From positions 1 through 64,000 of the forward strand of contig JAAEAF010006507.1 in assembly GCA_011037195.1 (NCBI GenBank): a DNA stretch of 64,000 nucleotides, in the 5' to 3' direction. Of the stretch, positions 10,223 through 21,502 are shown in pieces. The DNA comes from Triatoma infestans. Taxonomy: Eukaryota > Arthropoda > Insecta > Hemiptera > Reduviidae. The notes under the pieces are model-generated. The model was given only the letters and a program-made list of their open reading frames with translations, had not been told where the DNA came from and made no database searches. Within the stretch, counting starts at the first letter, position 1. Every line of letters begins with the position of its first letter. Position numbers and translations under genes: made by a program.

Positions 10223-11923
10223 ATATTTTAAAAAACAGGAAATAGATTTAAATTTAATGAATGAATTATTGAATGGAAGAGATTTTGAGAATTTGTATAT
10301 AACTATGTAAAAGAGGCTATAACATATGCAGAAATGTTAGTTAGGGAATTTAATTACAATTAATAAGTGCATAAAGGTAATTAAAAATTGATTGCTGATG
10401 TAAATACTTAAAAAAAAGAAGATATATTTTAGTCCATTTTTTTCTTATCTTATTTATATACTGTTTATATTTATGTTAAATATAGAAGAGATAGCCAAAG
10501 TCCTCACAGACGGCTTAGGCCATGTCCGTATTGTGTTTTGTACACATCAATATGAACATTAAAAAAAAATTCTTGACTAATTAGAAACTAATAAAAGAAA
10601 TAGAAAAATAGTGCAGTATTTTTATTTATAAGTAGCAGAGAGCATAAAATGGATGAATATAAAGGAAGGAAGAAGAAGACAAAATGGAAGGTAGGGGAGA
10701 GAGAGAGAGAGGGAGACAATGGACGAAGTGTAATTGAGGCTTGACGGTAGCTCGTTAGCTAACATCTCGTGAACTGTTGGCCATAACTTCATCTCCTGCC
10801 TTCTTTTATTATAACCACCACCATCAACCTCTTTTTACATCTCTACCAGAGCCTCCCGCCGTGTGGTGGTAGTATCCAACAGCCTCTATATTCCGTCTAC
10901 CTTCTTTTATACTACCATATTTAGGAATGATAAAAAGAGGAAATAGGTATTTTACAATGTAAATAAAGGTGAAGAAGTTGGCACTGTTGTTTCCCCCCCC
11001 CCCCAGTGCTGGGGCCCAGTGTTGAGTAAAAAGATCCCTGGGTAGTTGTAGCAGAAGTTGGGAGGCAGTGAGGGGGCGGTAAAAATGGCTAAAGTTAAAA
11101 AAAAAAAGCTGGGGGTACAAAATAAAAACCTTTAACAAAAAATACAATTTTTTTATTTTCATTTTTTATTCTAAATAACAAGGTACTGCTGGTGCGTAGT
11201 GACTGCAATGGCGCTAATTATGTAGCTGTTTTGTATCGTACCGCCAACTAAACTCAGAGACTTCTCTTATAACAAGTTTGAAGTTTATAATAGAAACGCT
11301 AACGAGAAATATCATCCAGAAATTCTTTCTCAAACCACCACCTCCTCGCTCATTTAAAAAATAAAAAAACTAAAGAGGGAAAGGAAAAAAAAATAAAAAA
11401 TAAAAAAAAAATCAACCAATTTATTGATCTTTAACGCTTATTTTCCCTTTGTTACTTTCAATTTATTCCACCAGATGTCATCACGCTGAAGAAATAAAAT
11501 AAAAATATAAAATTCAATTAAGAGAAATTCTTTTTTTTCTCTGTTGAGACTAATTTGTATATCTTTAGACCAATTTAAATTTTTACAAAAAATAAATAAT
11601 ATTGTATATTTTGTCTGTCAGTTCGATGATTTTTTCATTGTTATTTCTTAATTTTTTCAGTTTGTTATTTATGAAATAGACTATGGATTTTCCCTATGGA
11701 TATTTAAAAAGAAACCACAAACCAACAAAAAAATCAAATCATTATCAAAATACATATTAATTATAGAAGATAATTAACTTAAAACAACCCTTATTTGAAA
11801 TATATAAAGATAGAATAAAAAATATATCTTCTATATTATTTATTATATTATCTGATTCCATAAAAGTAACTAAATTTATGGAATTCTCATTTTCATTAAT
11901 CATGTATTAAATACTTTTTATTA
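10223..11923. other. Unassigned 1.7-kb AT-rich region
   Basis: No open frame resembles a known protein and no terminal repeats were seen. Holds a GA-rich tract near 10690-10715, a C run near 10997, and A-rich tracts near 11100 and 11380. Confidence 0.6.
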
Positions 11924-11927
11924 ATAT

Positions 11928-12312
11928 TGTAACGCAGCCACTGATGCCATCTAGGAGAGAAAGCAAGTATCTCAAGTTCTTCTACTGGCCGCTAGAAAGC
12001 GCTAGCGGGGCGTTCTAGCTCTTTCTGGAATGTTTTAGAACCTTTCAGACCCTTTTTCCACTGATATAAATAGTGAACAACAGCTCGAGTGAAGTCAGTC
12101 TAATCAGTTTAGAGAGTCTCTCCGTTACAAACGGAGTACGCGTTTGTGAATAGTAAATAAAAAGTGAATTAAGTGAACTTTTGTTGGTTTTAAACTGTGT
12201 ATTAATTACAAATATAAATTGGTGTTTTTTATTTGTAAGTTTAGAGTGTTTTATCTAAACGAACCCATATAGAAACTAGTTGCAGTAGCTAGTTCAGAGG
12301 GAAAACGTTACA
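11928..12312 (+). mobile_element. Solo LTR, 385 bp (family L1), Ty3/Gypsy-like
   Basis: Starts TGTAACG and ends CGTTACA, a perfect 7-base terminal inverted repeat with the canonical TG...CA ends. The 4-bp target duplication ATAT lies at 11924-11927 and 12313-12316. A TATA box (TATAAATA, 12065-12072) stands about 28 bases before an initiator-like AGTCAGT (12093-12099), as expected of an arthropod Gypsy-type LTR promoter on the plus strand. No internal region remains, so it is a product of LTR-LTR recombination. Confidence 0.85.
12065..12099 (+). promoter_or_regulatory. LTR core promoter (TATA plus initiator-like)
   Basis: TATAAATA followed by AGTCAGT at about 28 bases, inside the solo LTR. 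Whether it is still active cannot be told from sequence. Confidence 0.5.
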
Positions 12313-12434
12313 ATATGTACAATTCGCTGCAGTTAGCATAGACACATTATAATCACTGGTATTAAATCATCTGATGTATTAAATGTTTTAAAACAGATAT
12401 TTGCATCTATTCAAAATGTATGGTACTATTTTTT

Positions 12435-13221
12435 ACTTTCTCTTACTCCCTAGTAAGAGAAAGATTGTAATCGTGTCAAATTTTCGATATCGAGTTACTG
12501 ACCGGAAATATCCCCTCAACCGGAAGTACCACTTTACTTTTTTTTTTCTTTTTTTTTTTTTACTTTTTTGCGTTTTTCTCAAAAACGACTCCGAAGATTT
12601 TCTTCAAACTTGGTATATCAACTACACATACAAACAGCTACAACTTTTATTTGAAATATTTCCCTGGGGAAATTGATTTAAGAGCAGTTACTGGGGAGAG
12701 GTGGGGTTAGGTTTTCATTTAAAGTGCTATTTCAGTTTATTAAACAATTCTATCATCCAAATAATGTTAATTAGAATCCTATATGTTGTTGAAATTCCAA
12801 GTTTCCAAAAAAAAAAAAAAATCGGATCACCGAAAGTGCGTTTACATAACCACTTTACTAAATAATTTTTTTTTTCACTTTTTTGCGATTTTCTCAAAAA
12901 TGCCTCCGATGATTTTCTTGAAACTACCTATATAAACTAACATACAAAGATCTACAACTATTATTTAAAACATTTCTCTGGAAAAATTCATTTAAGGGCA
13001 CTTCTATACAAAATTAATTATAAACAAATAGATGGCCAAAATTCTATGTTTCAAGAAAAATTAATAAACCGGGAGTACGCTTTTACTGAACAGTTTTATT
13101 TTTTTTTTTTTTTAAGTTTTCGACGAATTTCATTAAATTTGGTACATTAACTAATAAAACTTGTCAATTATAATTTTGAAAACTGGAATAAGAGAAAGTT
13201 GTGTGAGTGTTTCACACCAGA
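12435..13221 (+). mobile_element. CCGGAAGT element, copy 4, internal deletion
   Basis: Both ends are present: ACTTTCTCTTACTCC with the hairpin at the left, and AATAAGAGAAAGTTGTG plus CACACCAGA at the right. The head jumps from CCGGAAATATCC straight to CCTCAACCGGAAGTACC, so the microsatellite and AACAGCATAGC block are deleted. Two core units remain. Confidence 0.8.
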
Positions 13222-13832
13222 TTTTTTTTTTATTTGTTAATATTATCTCTTATTTATTTATAAACCAATCACTTTAATTTTATAATATTTTCAGTGAAAA
13301 TTGTTTTTGGGTGGTTTTGTGAAGGATTCGTAAACGTTAAAATTAAAATGTGTTTGGTTCAAATGTTATTAGCGCTCTCTACAGTGTAAAAAAAAATTCC
13401 CGACCTGTCTCCGTTGATAGGTTGACACTTGTCACCCCCGTACCTTCCCTGTATATTTATGTTAGGGTAGATGATCAAAATATGGAATTTAAAAAAAAAA
13501 AATGTTCATATATCATGGAGAAAATCTTGCTAGTTTTAATTTGTAGAAACAGTTTTTAAAATTATTATTCCTTCAAGGATTCCAAGATAATTATCGGCAG
13601 AATTTCTAATTAGATAACTTCCATTAAAATAGTTTTGTTTTGGATACTTTATATTTAAGATTATTCATTGGTAGAATACGATGGGTGAAACTAATATTGT
13701 TTGAACTTTCCCAATTTAGACTGCCAACCATCAATAATTTGATGGTCAGTTTTCATTAGTTTTCCACCTCGTAAAGTGAGAAATCTATAATATAGAAATA
13801 TCTAAATAAATTAAAAAAAAAAAAAAAAAAAT
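13222..13832. other. Unassigned stretch
   Basis: AT-rich, with no convincing open frame or element. Ends in an A run next to the next CCGGAAGT copy. Confidence 0.55.
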
Positions 13833-14047
13833 CTGGCGTGAAACACTCACACAACTTTCTTTTACTACAGTTTACAAAAAAAAAAAAAAAAACCTATTCA
13901 GTAACAAAAAAAACACTTCCGGTTTATTAATTTTTCTTGAAACTCAAAATTTTGGCGATCTATTATATTTCATAATTAATTTGTGTTGTAAACTGGATGG
14001 ATGTTGAAGTTCGGTCATACAAAAGAACTCTTTTTTTTTAATTTCTA

Positions 14048-14081
14048 CCGACGTTTCGGTAAAATTTATTGCCTTCTTCAG
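14048..14081 (-). ncRNA. Small hammerhead-ribozyme-like motif
   Basis: On the minus strand: CTGAAGA, GGC-AATAAATTTTA-CC, GAAACGTCGG. Core CUGANGA and GAAA are complete and GUC is a preferred hammerhead cleavage triplet. Stem III is reduced to the self-complementary ACGU, which could pair only between two molecules. Confidence 0.55.
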
Positions 14082-14485
14082 GGTCTATACAAATGTTTTT
14101 AATACAAATTAGGAAAAAAAATAGAAACAATATAAAATATGAACAAAATAAATATTTTCAAAATAAATTTTTTTTTTAAATATACTAAATAAAAAGTATT
14201 ATATATACCGCAAATTTAAATTTATTGTATTATAAACTATTGTTGTAGATATATATTGCCTCTTATATATGCCACATATTGTCAAAGTTTCTATAGTTGT
14301 GATTTAGCTTAATATTGGTCTGTTCTACAACAATAGTTTAAAATAAATTTAAATGTGCTATGTATATATCAACTTTTTATTTAGTTTATTTAAAAAAAAA
14401 TTTATTTTGAAAATATTTATTATAAGTTCATATTTTATGTTATTTCTATTTTTTCTGATTTGTATTAAAAACCTTTGTACAGACC

Positions 14486-14518
14486 CTGAAAAAGGCAATA
14501 AATTTGCCGAAACGTCGG
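14486..14518 (+). ncRNA. Small hammerhead-ribozyme-like motif
   Basis: Partner of the motif at 14048-14081 on the opposite arm: CTGAAAA, then GGC-AATAAATTT-GCC as stem II, then GAAACGTCGG. The core has one change (CTGAAAA for CTGAAGA), which would be expected to weaken catalysis. Confidence 0.5.
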
Positions 14519-15368
14519 TAGAAATTTAAAAAGTGTTCTTTTGTATGACCGAACCTCAACATCTAATTTACAACATTGAATACAGCGCGCGTAACGTACA
14601 CCAAAACATAATTAATTTTCGTGTACATGGTAGAATTGTATGTATAATCAACTATAATGGTACTTTAGAGGCAAACATAACCCCATCCCTCCACCAAAAG
14701 TACCCTTAAATGACGTATTTAGCCGGAAAAATGTTTCAAATAAAAGTTGTAGCTCTTTATAGGTGTAGTTAACATACTTTGTTTAAAGAAAATCGTTGGA
14801 GCCGGTTTTTAGAGAAAATAGCAAAAAACTTAAAAATACTTTCTAGTAAAAACGTACTTCAAGGTCATCCGATATTATTCAAACTTGGAATTTCAACAAT
14901 AAATTTAAATTCTAACTAACATTATTTAGATGATACATTAGGGATTGAAGCAGCACATTTAGAGGGAAACTAACTCCACTTTCCCCACAAGAGTGCCCTT
15001 AAATGAAGTTTCCTGGAGAAAATGTATTATGTAAAAATTGTAGATCATAGTATGTATAGTTGATATATTAAGTTTCAAGAAAATTGTTGAAGCCATTTGT
15101 GAGAAAAATCCCAAAAATGTGAAGAAAAAAAAAATTCAGTAAAGTGGTTATTTCCTGTTGAGAAATTTTCGACAGATAACTTATTGTCGGATCACCATGG
15201 TGATTTTCTAAATAGAATATCAAGTATGTATATTACCGGAGAAATATTTCAAATTAAAATGTTGTAGATCTTTGTAGTTGATATACTAAGATTTTAAAAA
15301 TAAGATTTTAATCAATCTTTAAGAAAATTGCAAAAAATTGGAAAAAGAAAACAACATTCAGTAAAGTA

Positions 15369-16143
15369 TGTAATGACATAGCAATGTCAAAGCCTTCACA
15401 AAATATAACAAAAGTAAAGAATAATTTATCACTAGTGGCCCCACAGCCGGCCGCTGCCTTTTCAATACAAAGGTATCAAAGACAAGCACCGATCAAGCTC
15501 TGTCTATTGAACAGAAGCCTCCTGGTCTTTGAAAGTCGCCGATGGGCGACCAAATCTGGCCACTGACCTGAATCACTGGTCGCCGACCTAACCAAGGTCG
15601 CACAAGGTCAGTGTGTGAGTAAGACTAATATAAACTTCGCCCCACTGGAAGAGGGGATCATTATATCATCATCATTATACGAGTAGCCACATCATTATAT
15701 CAGTATCATTTTACAGCAGCAGTTATACTTGAGTTCCGAGCGCGTCCCTATACAAGGTTTAAACTTATAATTATTTTCATAATTGTGCATATTAGTTTAC
15801 TTATTATAATCATTTTAAATTATTTGTTATTTAATTCTTAACATTATTTATTTACTTTTATCAAATCATATTAATTGTAGAGGCCATTAGGCTCATTCAA
15901 ATTATTGTTAAAATATATTCTATTTTTATAAATTCAGTGTTAGTAATTCAAGCAATAACTCTCTAAACTAACTTCCGCCTAATAAATCCCTCTTCAAGAC
16001 ATCTAACTTTATACCTCAGGAATCACGAAAATTGATTTCACTACATCTGGTGGTAGCAGTGGGATGCGATCATCCGATAATTGATTCCACTACATCTGGT
16101 GGCAGCTGTGGGATCCGATCATCCGATAATTGATTCCACTACA
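15369..16143 (+). mobile_element. Solo LTR (family L2) with duplicated end
   Basis: Starts TGTAATGACAT and ends CACTACA, with the 4-bp target duplication AGTA at 15365-15368 and 16144-16147. The body shares the GCGTCCCTATACAAGG and AATTGTGCATATTAG blocks with the LTRs at 32172, 57811 and 62096. A TATAAAC box lies near 15631. The LTR proper seems to end at 16045 (CACTACA) and is followed by two 49-base units that each end CACTACA again. It is inserted in CCGGAAGT copy 5. Confidence 0.8.
16046..16143 (+). repeat. Two tandem 49-base primer-site-like units at LTR end
   Basis: Each unit begins TCTGGTGGYAGC, continues TGGGATSCGATCATCC and GATAATTGATTCC, and ends ACTACA. The TGGTGGCAGC start immediately after an LTR end resembles a tRNA primer-binding site. 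The two units differ at a few positions. Confidence 0.7.
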
Positions 16144-16318
16144 AGTAGTACATCCGGTTGAGAAATTTTGACAGTAACGTACACATACACACACACACAC
16201 ACACAGAACATTTGCTAAAAACCACTTTTTTGGTTTCCGGGGATCTCAAAACAAATTCGATATAGAAAATTTAATACGATTACAATAATTCCTCTTACTA
16301 GAGAGAATAAGAGAATAT

Positions 16319-16537
16319 AAAAAAAGATATGAAAATAGAAAATTTTACTGTCTACCACAGAGATAATTAAAAAGAAGAAAAAAAAAGAAAAAAGAAATAG
16401 TTGCAAAAGTGCATACAAGAAAATGGAATATTATTTTGCTTGGAGAATAAATAATTAGAACTGTGTAGATGATTATATACGTATTTGACATTACACGGCT
16501 GTGTTTGCTTTGTATATGTATATTTTTTTTTTATGAT

Positions 16538-16573
<36 letters not shown>

Positions 16574-18118
16574 GAAATGAGATGGAAGGGAACGAAGTAG
16601 AAAAGGGGTTGGATAAAACTAAATATGCTTGTGTATCCTTTGTTCCAGATTTGCACTACTAGAAATATAACAGTGCTAACTGTACTGAAGAAAACAAGGC
16701 CACCACCATCTCTGTGACTGTTCTAAGAGAAAAAAGACAGAAGAAGAAGAAGAAGAAGAAAGAAAAAAAGAAAGGGAATGCGGACATTAGGACGGATAGG
16801 GAGTAAAGGCAGTAGTGCAACATAGCGACCTCTACTGGGAGAGCAGTTCTTATTACCCGCACACTACTACTGGTTAGAAGTAGTATTAGCAAAAGCTTTG
16901 TCATACTAGGGCCGGGACAATCTTTCTTACTGACACAGCATACTTTCTAACTCTTCTCTCACTCAGCATCCACTCCCGGCCCCCAACCGCAAATATTCAC
17001 TCTCTTCATCCCGTCTATCTTATTCAAACCATTCCAAACTAACTCCTTAAAGAAAGAGAAAGAAACTAGTAAAAAAAAAAAATAAGAAGAGTATTCAATC
17101 TTTCATTCCTACTTCTTCACAGCCTATTTTATTCTCTTTTCCTATATAGTAACCTCCGCATCATGATGGTCTACCAGCCACACAGGGTATTTCTCAGTTT
17201 TTACCACATTCTACATATAATCAAGTACACACATACACAGAGATCGAACTATTCTTTTCTATTTTTTGCAGTACATCTATAACCAATTCAAATTACATCA
17301 CTTAATTCCAAACACAACTTAAAATTAATTTTATGTACTTAACAATATCATTATAATTGCTTTCTGCTGGAGGTCCCTGTTATCATCCATTTATGTTAGC
17401 AATATATTTTATCTCACATTTCTATAACAAAATAAATTATTGTAATTAAAACTAACAAATTTTTTTATAAATTTAATATTTTGATTCAATTGCCTTTACT
17501 TAAATATAGATTTTGTAGGGTTAGCATCAAGGCGCCATCACCGCGCCACCAAGCACACGTCAACGACCTATAAAAAAACCACTATCAAGCCCACAATATT
17601 GCATTGGCGAATCAGCATTGCATTCACGGACAGCCAATCTCTGGCTTATATTGATTAAATTCTGTGGTGTTTGGCTATAAAGCCAACGGCCACTGTGACT
17701 CCTATTATGGCCCCCCATAAGTTAGAACACTCTCTCCAGTTGTATCTGTTAAATTACACTTAGGAGTCTGGAGAGAGATTTAAAGGCGTCAGTTGTTCCT
17801 CCACAAATGGAAGAAATCTCAGTCACAAAATTCCCTCACACTGATACAGTATATGCGTGCAATGCTGTTGCTTCTTCGTGGATGCCTACAGTCAAGGCCC
17901 CACAGCTTTGTTGGAGTAATTATATAGACTAGTCTAGTCGAGTAGCAATTAATAAAGAATTTCGGCTGCCTCGGGCCAAGAGTTTCTGATCCACTATTCT
18001 TGTGATCTATCGTGCACCCATGCTCTGATAGCTGCACTCATATGGCGTTTTGCAGTACCGCAGAAAGTTTAGGTCCAATGAAGATTCCTATGAGTCTTTT
18101 CCACGCCAGGCGAGCTGT
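16319..18118. other. Unassigned 1.8-kb region
   Basis: Contains a (TAA)n tract at 16543-16572 and a GAA-rich tract near 16738-16775. The GC-richer part at 17515-18118 has CTATAAAGCC near 17678 and could be an unrecognised LTR or UTR, but no matching termini or duplications were found. Open frames here are unremarkable. Confidence 0.5.
16543..16572. repeat. Microsatellite (TAA)n
   Basis: Ten uninterrupted TAA units. Confidence 0.95.
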
Positions 18119-18131
18119 CCAGGTACCCAAA

Positions 18132-18668
18132 ATCAAATCAAACTGGAGATCTCAACTCTGGCACTCCCTCCCCGGTTTACGGCAGGCCAAGATCTGCCTG
18201 GGAAATTATAACCAACGGAGATCGAGGCCTGCCGATCGGCTTGAGTAAGAACAAGCTCCAAGGGTTCTTACGGGTTTCCTCACGGGGCATTGCCGATTTA
18301 GAGGACACCTGGTGAAGCTGGGTTTGGAAAGTGATAGCTCATGCAGTTTCTGTGGGGAGTTGGAGGAAACTCCATTACATCTCCTAACAGATTGTGAGTC
18401 TGCCACTCAGAGAAGGTTCAAGAACCTGGGTAGCTACCAGGAGGAGGAGGGGGATATACCCTCTCTAAAGCCCGTCAGGATACTGGGGTTCCTTAGGGAT
18501 CTCAACTGTTGGAGGGGTTTGTAGAACTGGACGTTCACATTAGAACATGTAGAACTTCGGTGTTGCTGGGGCAAATAATCCCTGCCGACACCCCGGGGCA
18601 TACACCAAATAATCGAAACGTCACAGATCGAAAGGTCATGACCCCCCCTTCAAAAAAAAAAATGCCCA
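18132..18668 (+). mobile_element. 5'-truncated LINE (family B) with TSD and poly(A)
   Basis: A 537-base insertion bounded by the 13-base duplication CCAGGTACCCAAA (18119-18131 and 18669-18681). It holds the C-terminal coding end and a 3'UTR that finishes GACCCCCCCTTCAAAAAAAA. The same family occurs inverted at 54417-55031. Confidence 0.8.
18140..18524 (+). pseudogene. LINE family B C-terminal region, frameshifted
   Basis: An upstream frame reads LRQAKICLGNYNQRRSRPAD (about 18175-18245). The frame then changes and continues GFLTGHCRFRGHLVKLGL (from about 18268), then CSFCGELEETPLHLLTDC, ATQRRFKNLG and an acidic EEEGD stretch, stopping at 18524. The C-x2-C-x7-H-x4-C arrangement after LTGHC is the zinc-knuckle-like tail found behind RNase H in non-LTR retrotransposons; it presumably binds nucleic acid. 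Reverse transcriptase and RNase H are missing through 5' truncation. One frameshift separates the two parts. The copy at 54417 keeps the end of RNase H and confirms the domain order. Confidence 0.75.
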
Positions 18669-18984
18669 CCAGGTACCCAAACTAAAAAAAACCTCATTTT
18701 GGCTACTAATTTCCATGTGTCTTGCCAAGCAGACTTACGCCAACTCTCTCGAGTTGATCTAGTACCAGTTTGGAAAAAAGCAGCATGGTGTCTGAAAAAG
18801 ATAATACCTACGGAGTTATGAACCCCTCGTAAGCCCACACAGATAAGCGCAAAATCTCGTGCTAAAATTTTGTAGAAAAACTCCATAATAGAATAATGCT
18901 AATCAAAGTGGGAAACTGAATGTGCAGTCTCTTCATCTATTACATGATCGCTCTTCGCGAACTTAAATTGCGTAATTCTAGTAT

Positions 18985-19112
18985 ATTTTGCGTAATAGAA
19001 AAAATGTAAACCTTCAGATGCGATTTTTACTACCTACCTAAACAGAATACTAAGTTTTAAACTTCCTGTGATTCATCGTTTTTGAGTTATTTTGTTCGCC
19101 CATACACACACA
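18985..19112 (-). repeat. CCGGAAGT element head fragment, minus
   Basis: AAACAGAATACTAAG..., TCATCGTTTTTGAGTTAT and a CACACA/TATA microsatellite match the minus-strand head of the CCGGAAGT element. It breaks off at a palindromic foldback element. Confidence 0.45.
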
Positions 19113-19130
19113 TATATATATATATATATA

Positions 19131-19911
19131 CAGGGTGTCCCAAGGTATATGGATAACGACTTTTTATCGGAAACTAAGATAGCTAGAAAAAAAACTAAAA
19201 AATACGTGTCCCCCCTAGTTTTTGGTTAGAAATCCAAATTTAATTTGCAAATTTGTTTTGGTGCTTCCAGAAGCGACATGCAGGCATCAACTTCATTTTT
19301 TCAAATGGGGTGGTGTGGTTTTTATTTAAGAAATAGATTCCTCTATTTTTTGTAAGAAAAATCTACTTAAACGGTTTTTCTCAAATTTTACTCCTCATTA
19401 ATTACAGATCTTGGTCGAACTGGCCTCCACCATTAGAGATGTATTTCTTCGGCCGTAAGATACAATTGGTAGGAAAGAGCATGTCTATGCATCTCTAATG
19501 ATGGAGGCCATTTCGAGCAAGATCTGTAATTAATGAGGAGTAAAATTTCTAATAAAATAGTACTTTTCTTCTTATTCAATCAAAAAACCGTTAAAATATC
19601 ATTTTGAAATTTTTTATAACAATCATGTTTTCATTCATAACTTGTAAAATATCACTCCCAGAAAAAAACCGTTCAAGTAAATTTTTCTTACAAAAAATAG
19701 AGGAATCTATTTCTTAAATAAAAACCACACCTCCCCATTTGAAAAAATGAAGTTGATGCCCTGTATCTCGCTTCTGGAAGCACCAAAACAAATTTGCAAA
19801 TTAATATTGGATTTCTAACAAAAAACTATGGGGACACGTATTTTTTAGTTTTTTTCTAGCTATCTTAGTTTCCGATAAAAAGTCGTTATCCATATACTTT
19901 GGGACACCCTG
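19131..19911. mobile_element. Palindromic foldback element, 781 bp, copy 1
   Basis: Starts CAGGGTGTCCCAAGG and ends with its complement CTTTGGGACACCCTG, flanked by TA on both sides. The two arms are complementary over most of their length (CTAAGATAGCTAG, AATACGTGTCCCC, TTGGTGCTTCCAGAAGCG, GATCTTG..CGAACTGGCC). The left arm lacks ~109 bases present in the right arm and in the copy at 60445. Non-coding. TA flanks fit a Tc1/mariner-type mechanism, but this is inference. Confidence 0.8.
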
Positions 19912-19913
19912 TA

Positions 19914-20650
19914 TATATATTCTGTTTAATATACATTTCTTACTGCCTAATTTGTGATAATCAATAGTGACTATATTTTGAGTGATTATTGTAATTCCTT
20001 AAGGCTCTGTGATATATACAATCCATATACGTAATACAAGCTACACAACTCTTCTTAAGACAATTGAAAACTCAATCCACCGTCTCTACAGGAGATCTTC
20101 TCCAACACCAGCTATATTTCTTAATATTTTCAACAAAGTAAATGGAAAGCCTGGCGCCTACCCCAGCATATAGCAGTGTCGCCTACTTTAAACACTTTTC
20201 CCCTAGTAGACTATCTATCCTCTCATTAAGATAATTCCTTCTTTCTTGGAAGATTGATTTATTCTCGGACCGTTAAGTGGGAGACAAAGCTTGACGCCTT
20301 ATCTTGTCTCCATAATTGCCTCTGACTACATTAACCTTCTCTTTTGCTTGACTTCTAATTCTTCTTATCCTATAGCGTTAACTCTTCGTTCTGTTTCATC
20401 TCTGGCATTGCTTTGCCTGTATCTTTCCTTTTTGCCTTTAACTTTTTTCAAATTCTTTCTGTTCATCAATAATTTTCCTTTGGACATCCTCGATTTCATT
20501 TTCATTTTCAATTTCTTACTCTTTGTTTTAAGTGTATTTGCCTTCTCCTTTTCTTTCTTTGCTCTTCTACATAATGTAGAATTTTTCGACAAAATATGAT
20601 TTCAGGTAATGTTGCAAGGGATGTTTGTGATTACAGGCTTTGCTCTAAAC
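19914..20650. other. Unassigned pyrimidine-rich stretch
   Basis: A strongly T/C-biased plus strand at 20330-20590 yields long but low-complexity open frames on both strands. No family recognised. Confidence 0.55.
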
Positions 20651-20712
20651 GAGGGGTCCCCAAATTACGGCTTAGGCCGGATCCAGCCCACGATGAGATT
20701 CGGTCCACGTTC
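20651..20712 (+). mobile_element. hAT-like terminal fragment
   Basis: GAGGGGTCCCCAAATTACGG followed by CCGGATCCAGCCCACG resembles the terminal inverted repeat of hAT-type non-autonomous elements (pattern CAGGGGTCCCCAAACTACGG). Only one end is seen and no 8-bp duplication could be identified. Confidence 0.35.
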
Positions 20713-21502
20713 TTTTATATACATATAAAATTTGCGTTAAGCAGATTTGAAATGAAGTCACAAAGTAATAGGACCATATTTACTTATCAATGAATTCTGT
20801 TGATGCCAAATTAGTCATCAACCGTATTTCTATAGAAAAATTACAACAAAGATTTGCCATATTGAGTTAGTATACCAAATTTAATGTAATTCTTCGGTGT
20901 ATTTATAGAGAAAATCACAAAAACTGAAAAAAACTGTTCAGTAAAAACATACTTCCGGTTTACTAATTTTCTTGAAACTCAGAATTTTGGCAATCTATTT
21001 ACTTCTAATTAATTTCGTTTGGATGATAGAATTGTATAATCAACTATGATAGCACTTTAGAGAGAAACATAACCCTACCCCTCCCCCTAAAAGCCCGTTT
21101 AAATGAATTTATCCGGAGAAATGTTACAAATAAAAGTTGTAGCTCTTTATATGTGTAGTTCACATATTTTTAGTTTAAAGAAAATCATTGGAGTCGTTTT
21201 AGAAAAATAGAAGAATATGGAAAAATACTTTTCAGTAAAAAAAGCACTTCCGGTCATCTGATATTCTTCAAACTTGGAATTTCAACAACTTATTATTTAA
21301 TTCTAATTAATATTATTTAGATGATAAAATTTTATAACAAACTGAAGTAGCACTTTAGATGAAACCTAACTCCACCCCTACTCCCCACCCCCAAAGTGCC
21401 CTTAAATGCATTTTTCCGGAGACATGTCTCAAATAAAAATTGTAGGTCATTGTAAATGTAGTTGATATACCAAGTTAAAAAAAAATCGTTATAACCATTT
21501 TT

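Larger units (their letters stand above)
13983..14606. mobile_element. Hairpin element with hammerhead-like ends, copy b, complete with TSD
   Basis: A 624-base inverted-repeat element flanked by a perfect 12-base duplication CATAATTAATTT (13971-13982 and 14607-14618). Both arms carry GAAGTTCGGTCATAC / its complement outside a hammerhead-like motif, then a T/A-rich arm with a TTTGTACAGACC-type phrase, and a central loop near 14240-14340. Inverted arrangement, ribozyme-like ends and a 12-base TSD suggest a non-autonomous Penelope-like retroelement. No open frame. Confidence 0.7.
13833..16318 (-). mobile_element. CCGGAAGT element, copy 5, interrupted twice
   Basis: Minus-orientation host element in three pieces: 13833-13982 (TCTGGCGTGAAACACTCAC end), 14607-15368 (core units) and 16144-16318 (head with hairpin remnant CCTCTTACTAGAGAGAATAAG). 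The interruptions are a hairpin element (13983-14606) and a solo LTR (15369-16143), each with target duplications, so this copy predates both. The core piece is long and includes partial extra units. Confidence 0.7.

Noticed and set aside
16046..16143. CRISPR-like short repeats
   Set aside because: Only two directly adjacent 49-base units without spacers, at the end of an LTR; no CRISPR array is present anywhere.
17514..17890. Possible LTR starting TGTAGG and ending CCTACA
   Set aside because: The 6-base inverted ends exist, but the flanking 4-mers differ (ATTT and GTCA) and no second copy is in the window.
20365..20592. Lysine-rich 75-codon minus-strand open frame
   Set aside because: It is the complement of a T/C-rich tract; composition alone explains the frame and no domain or homologous phrase is visible.
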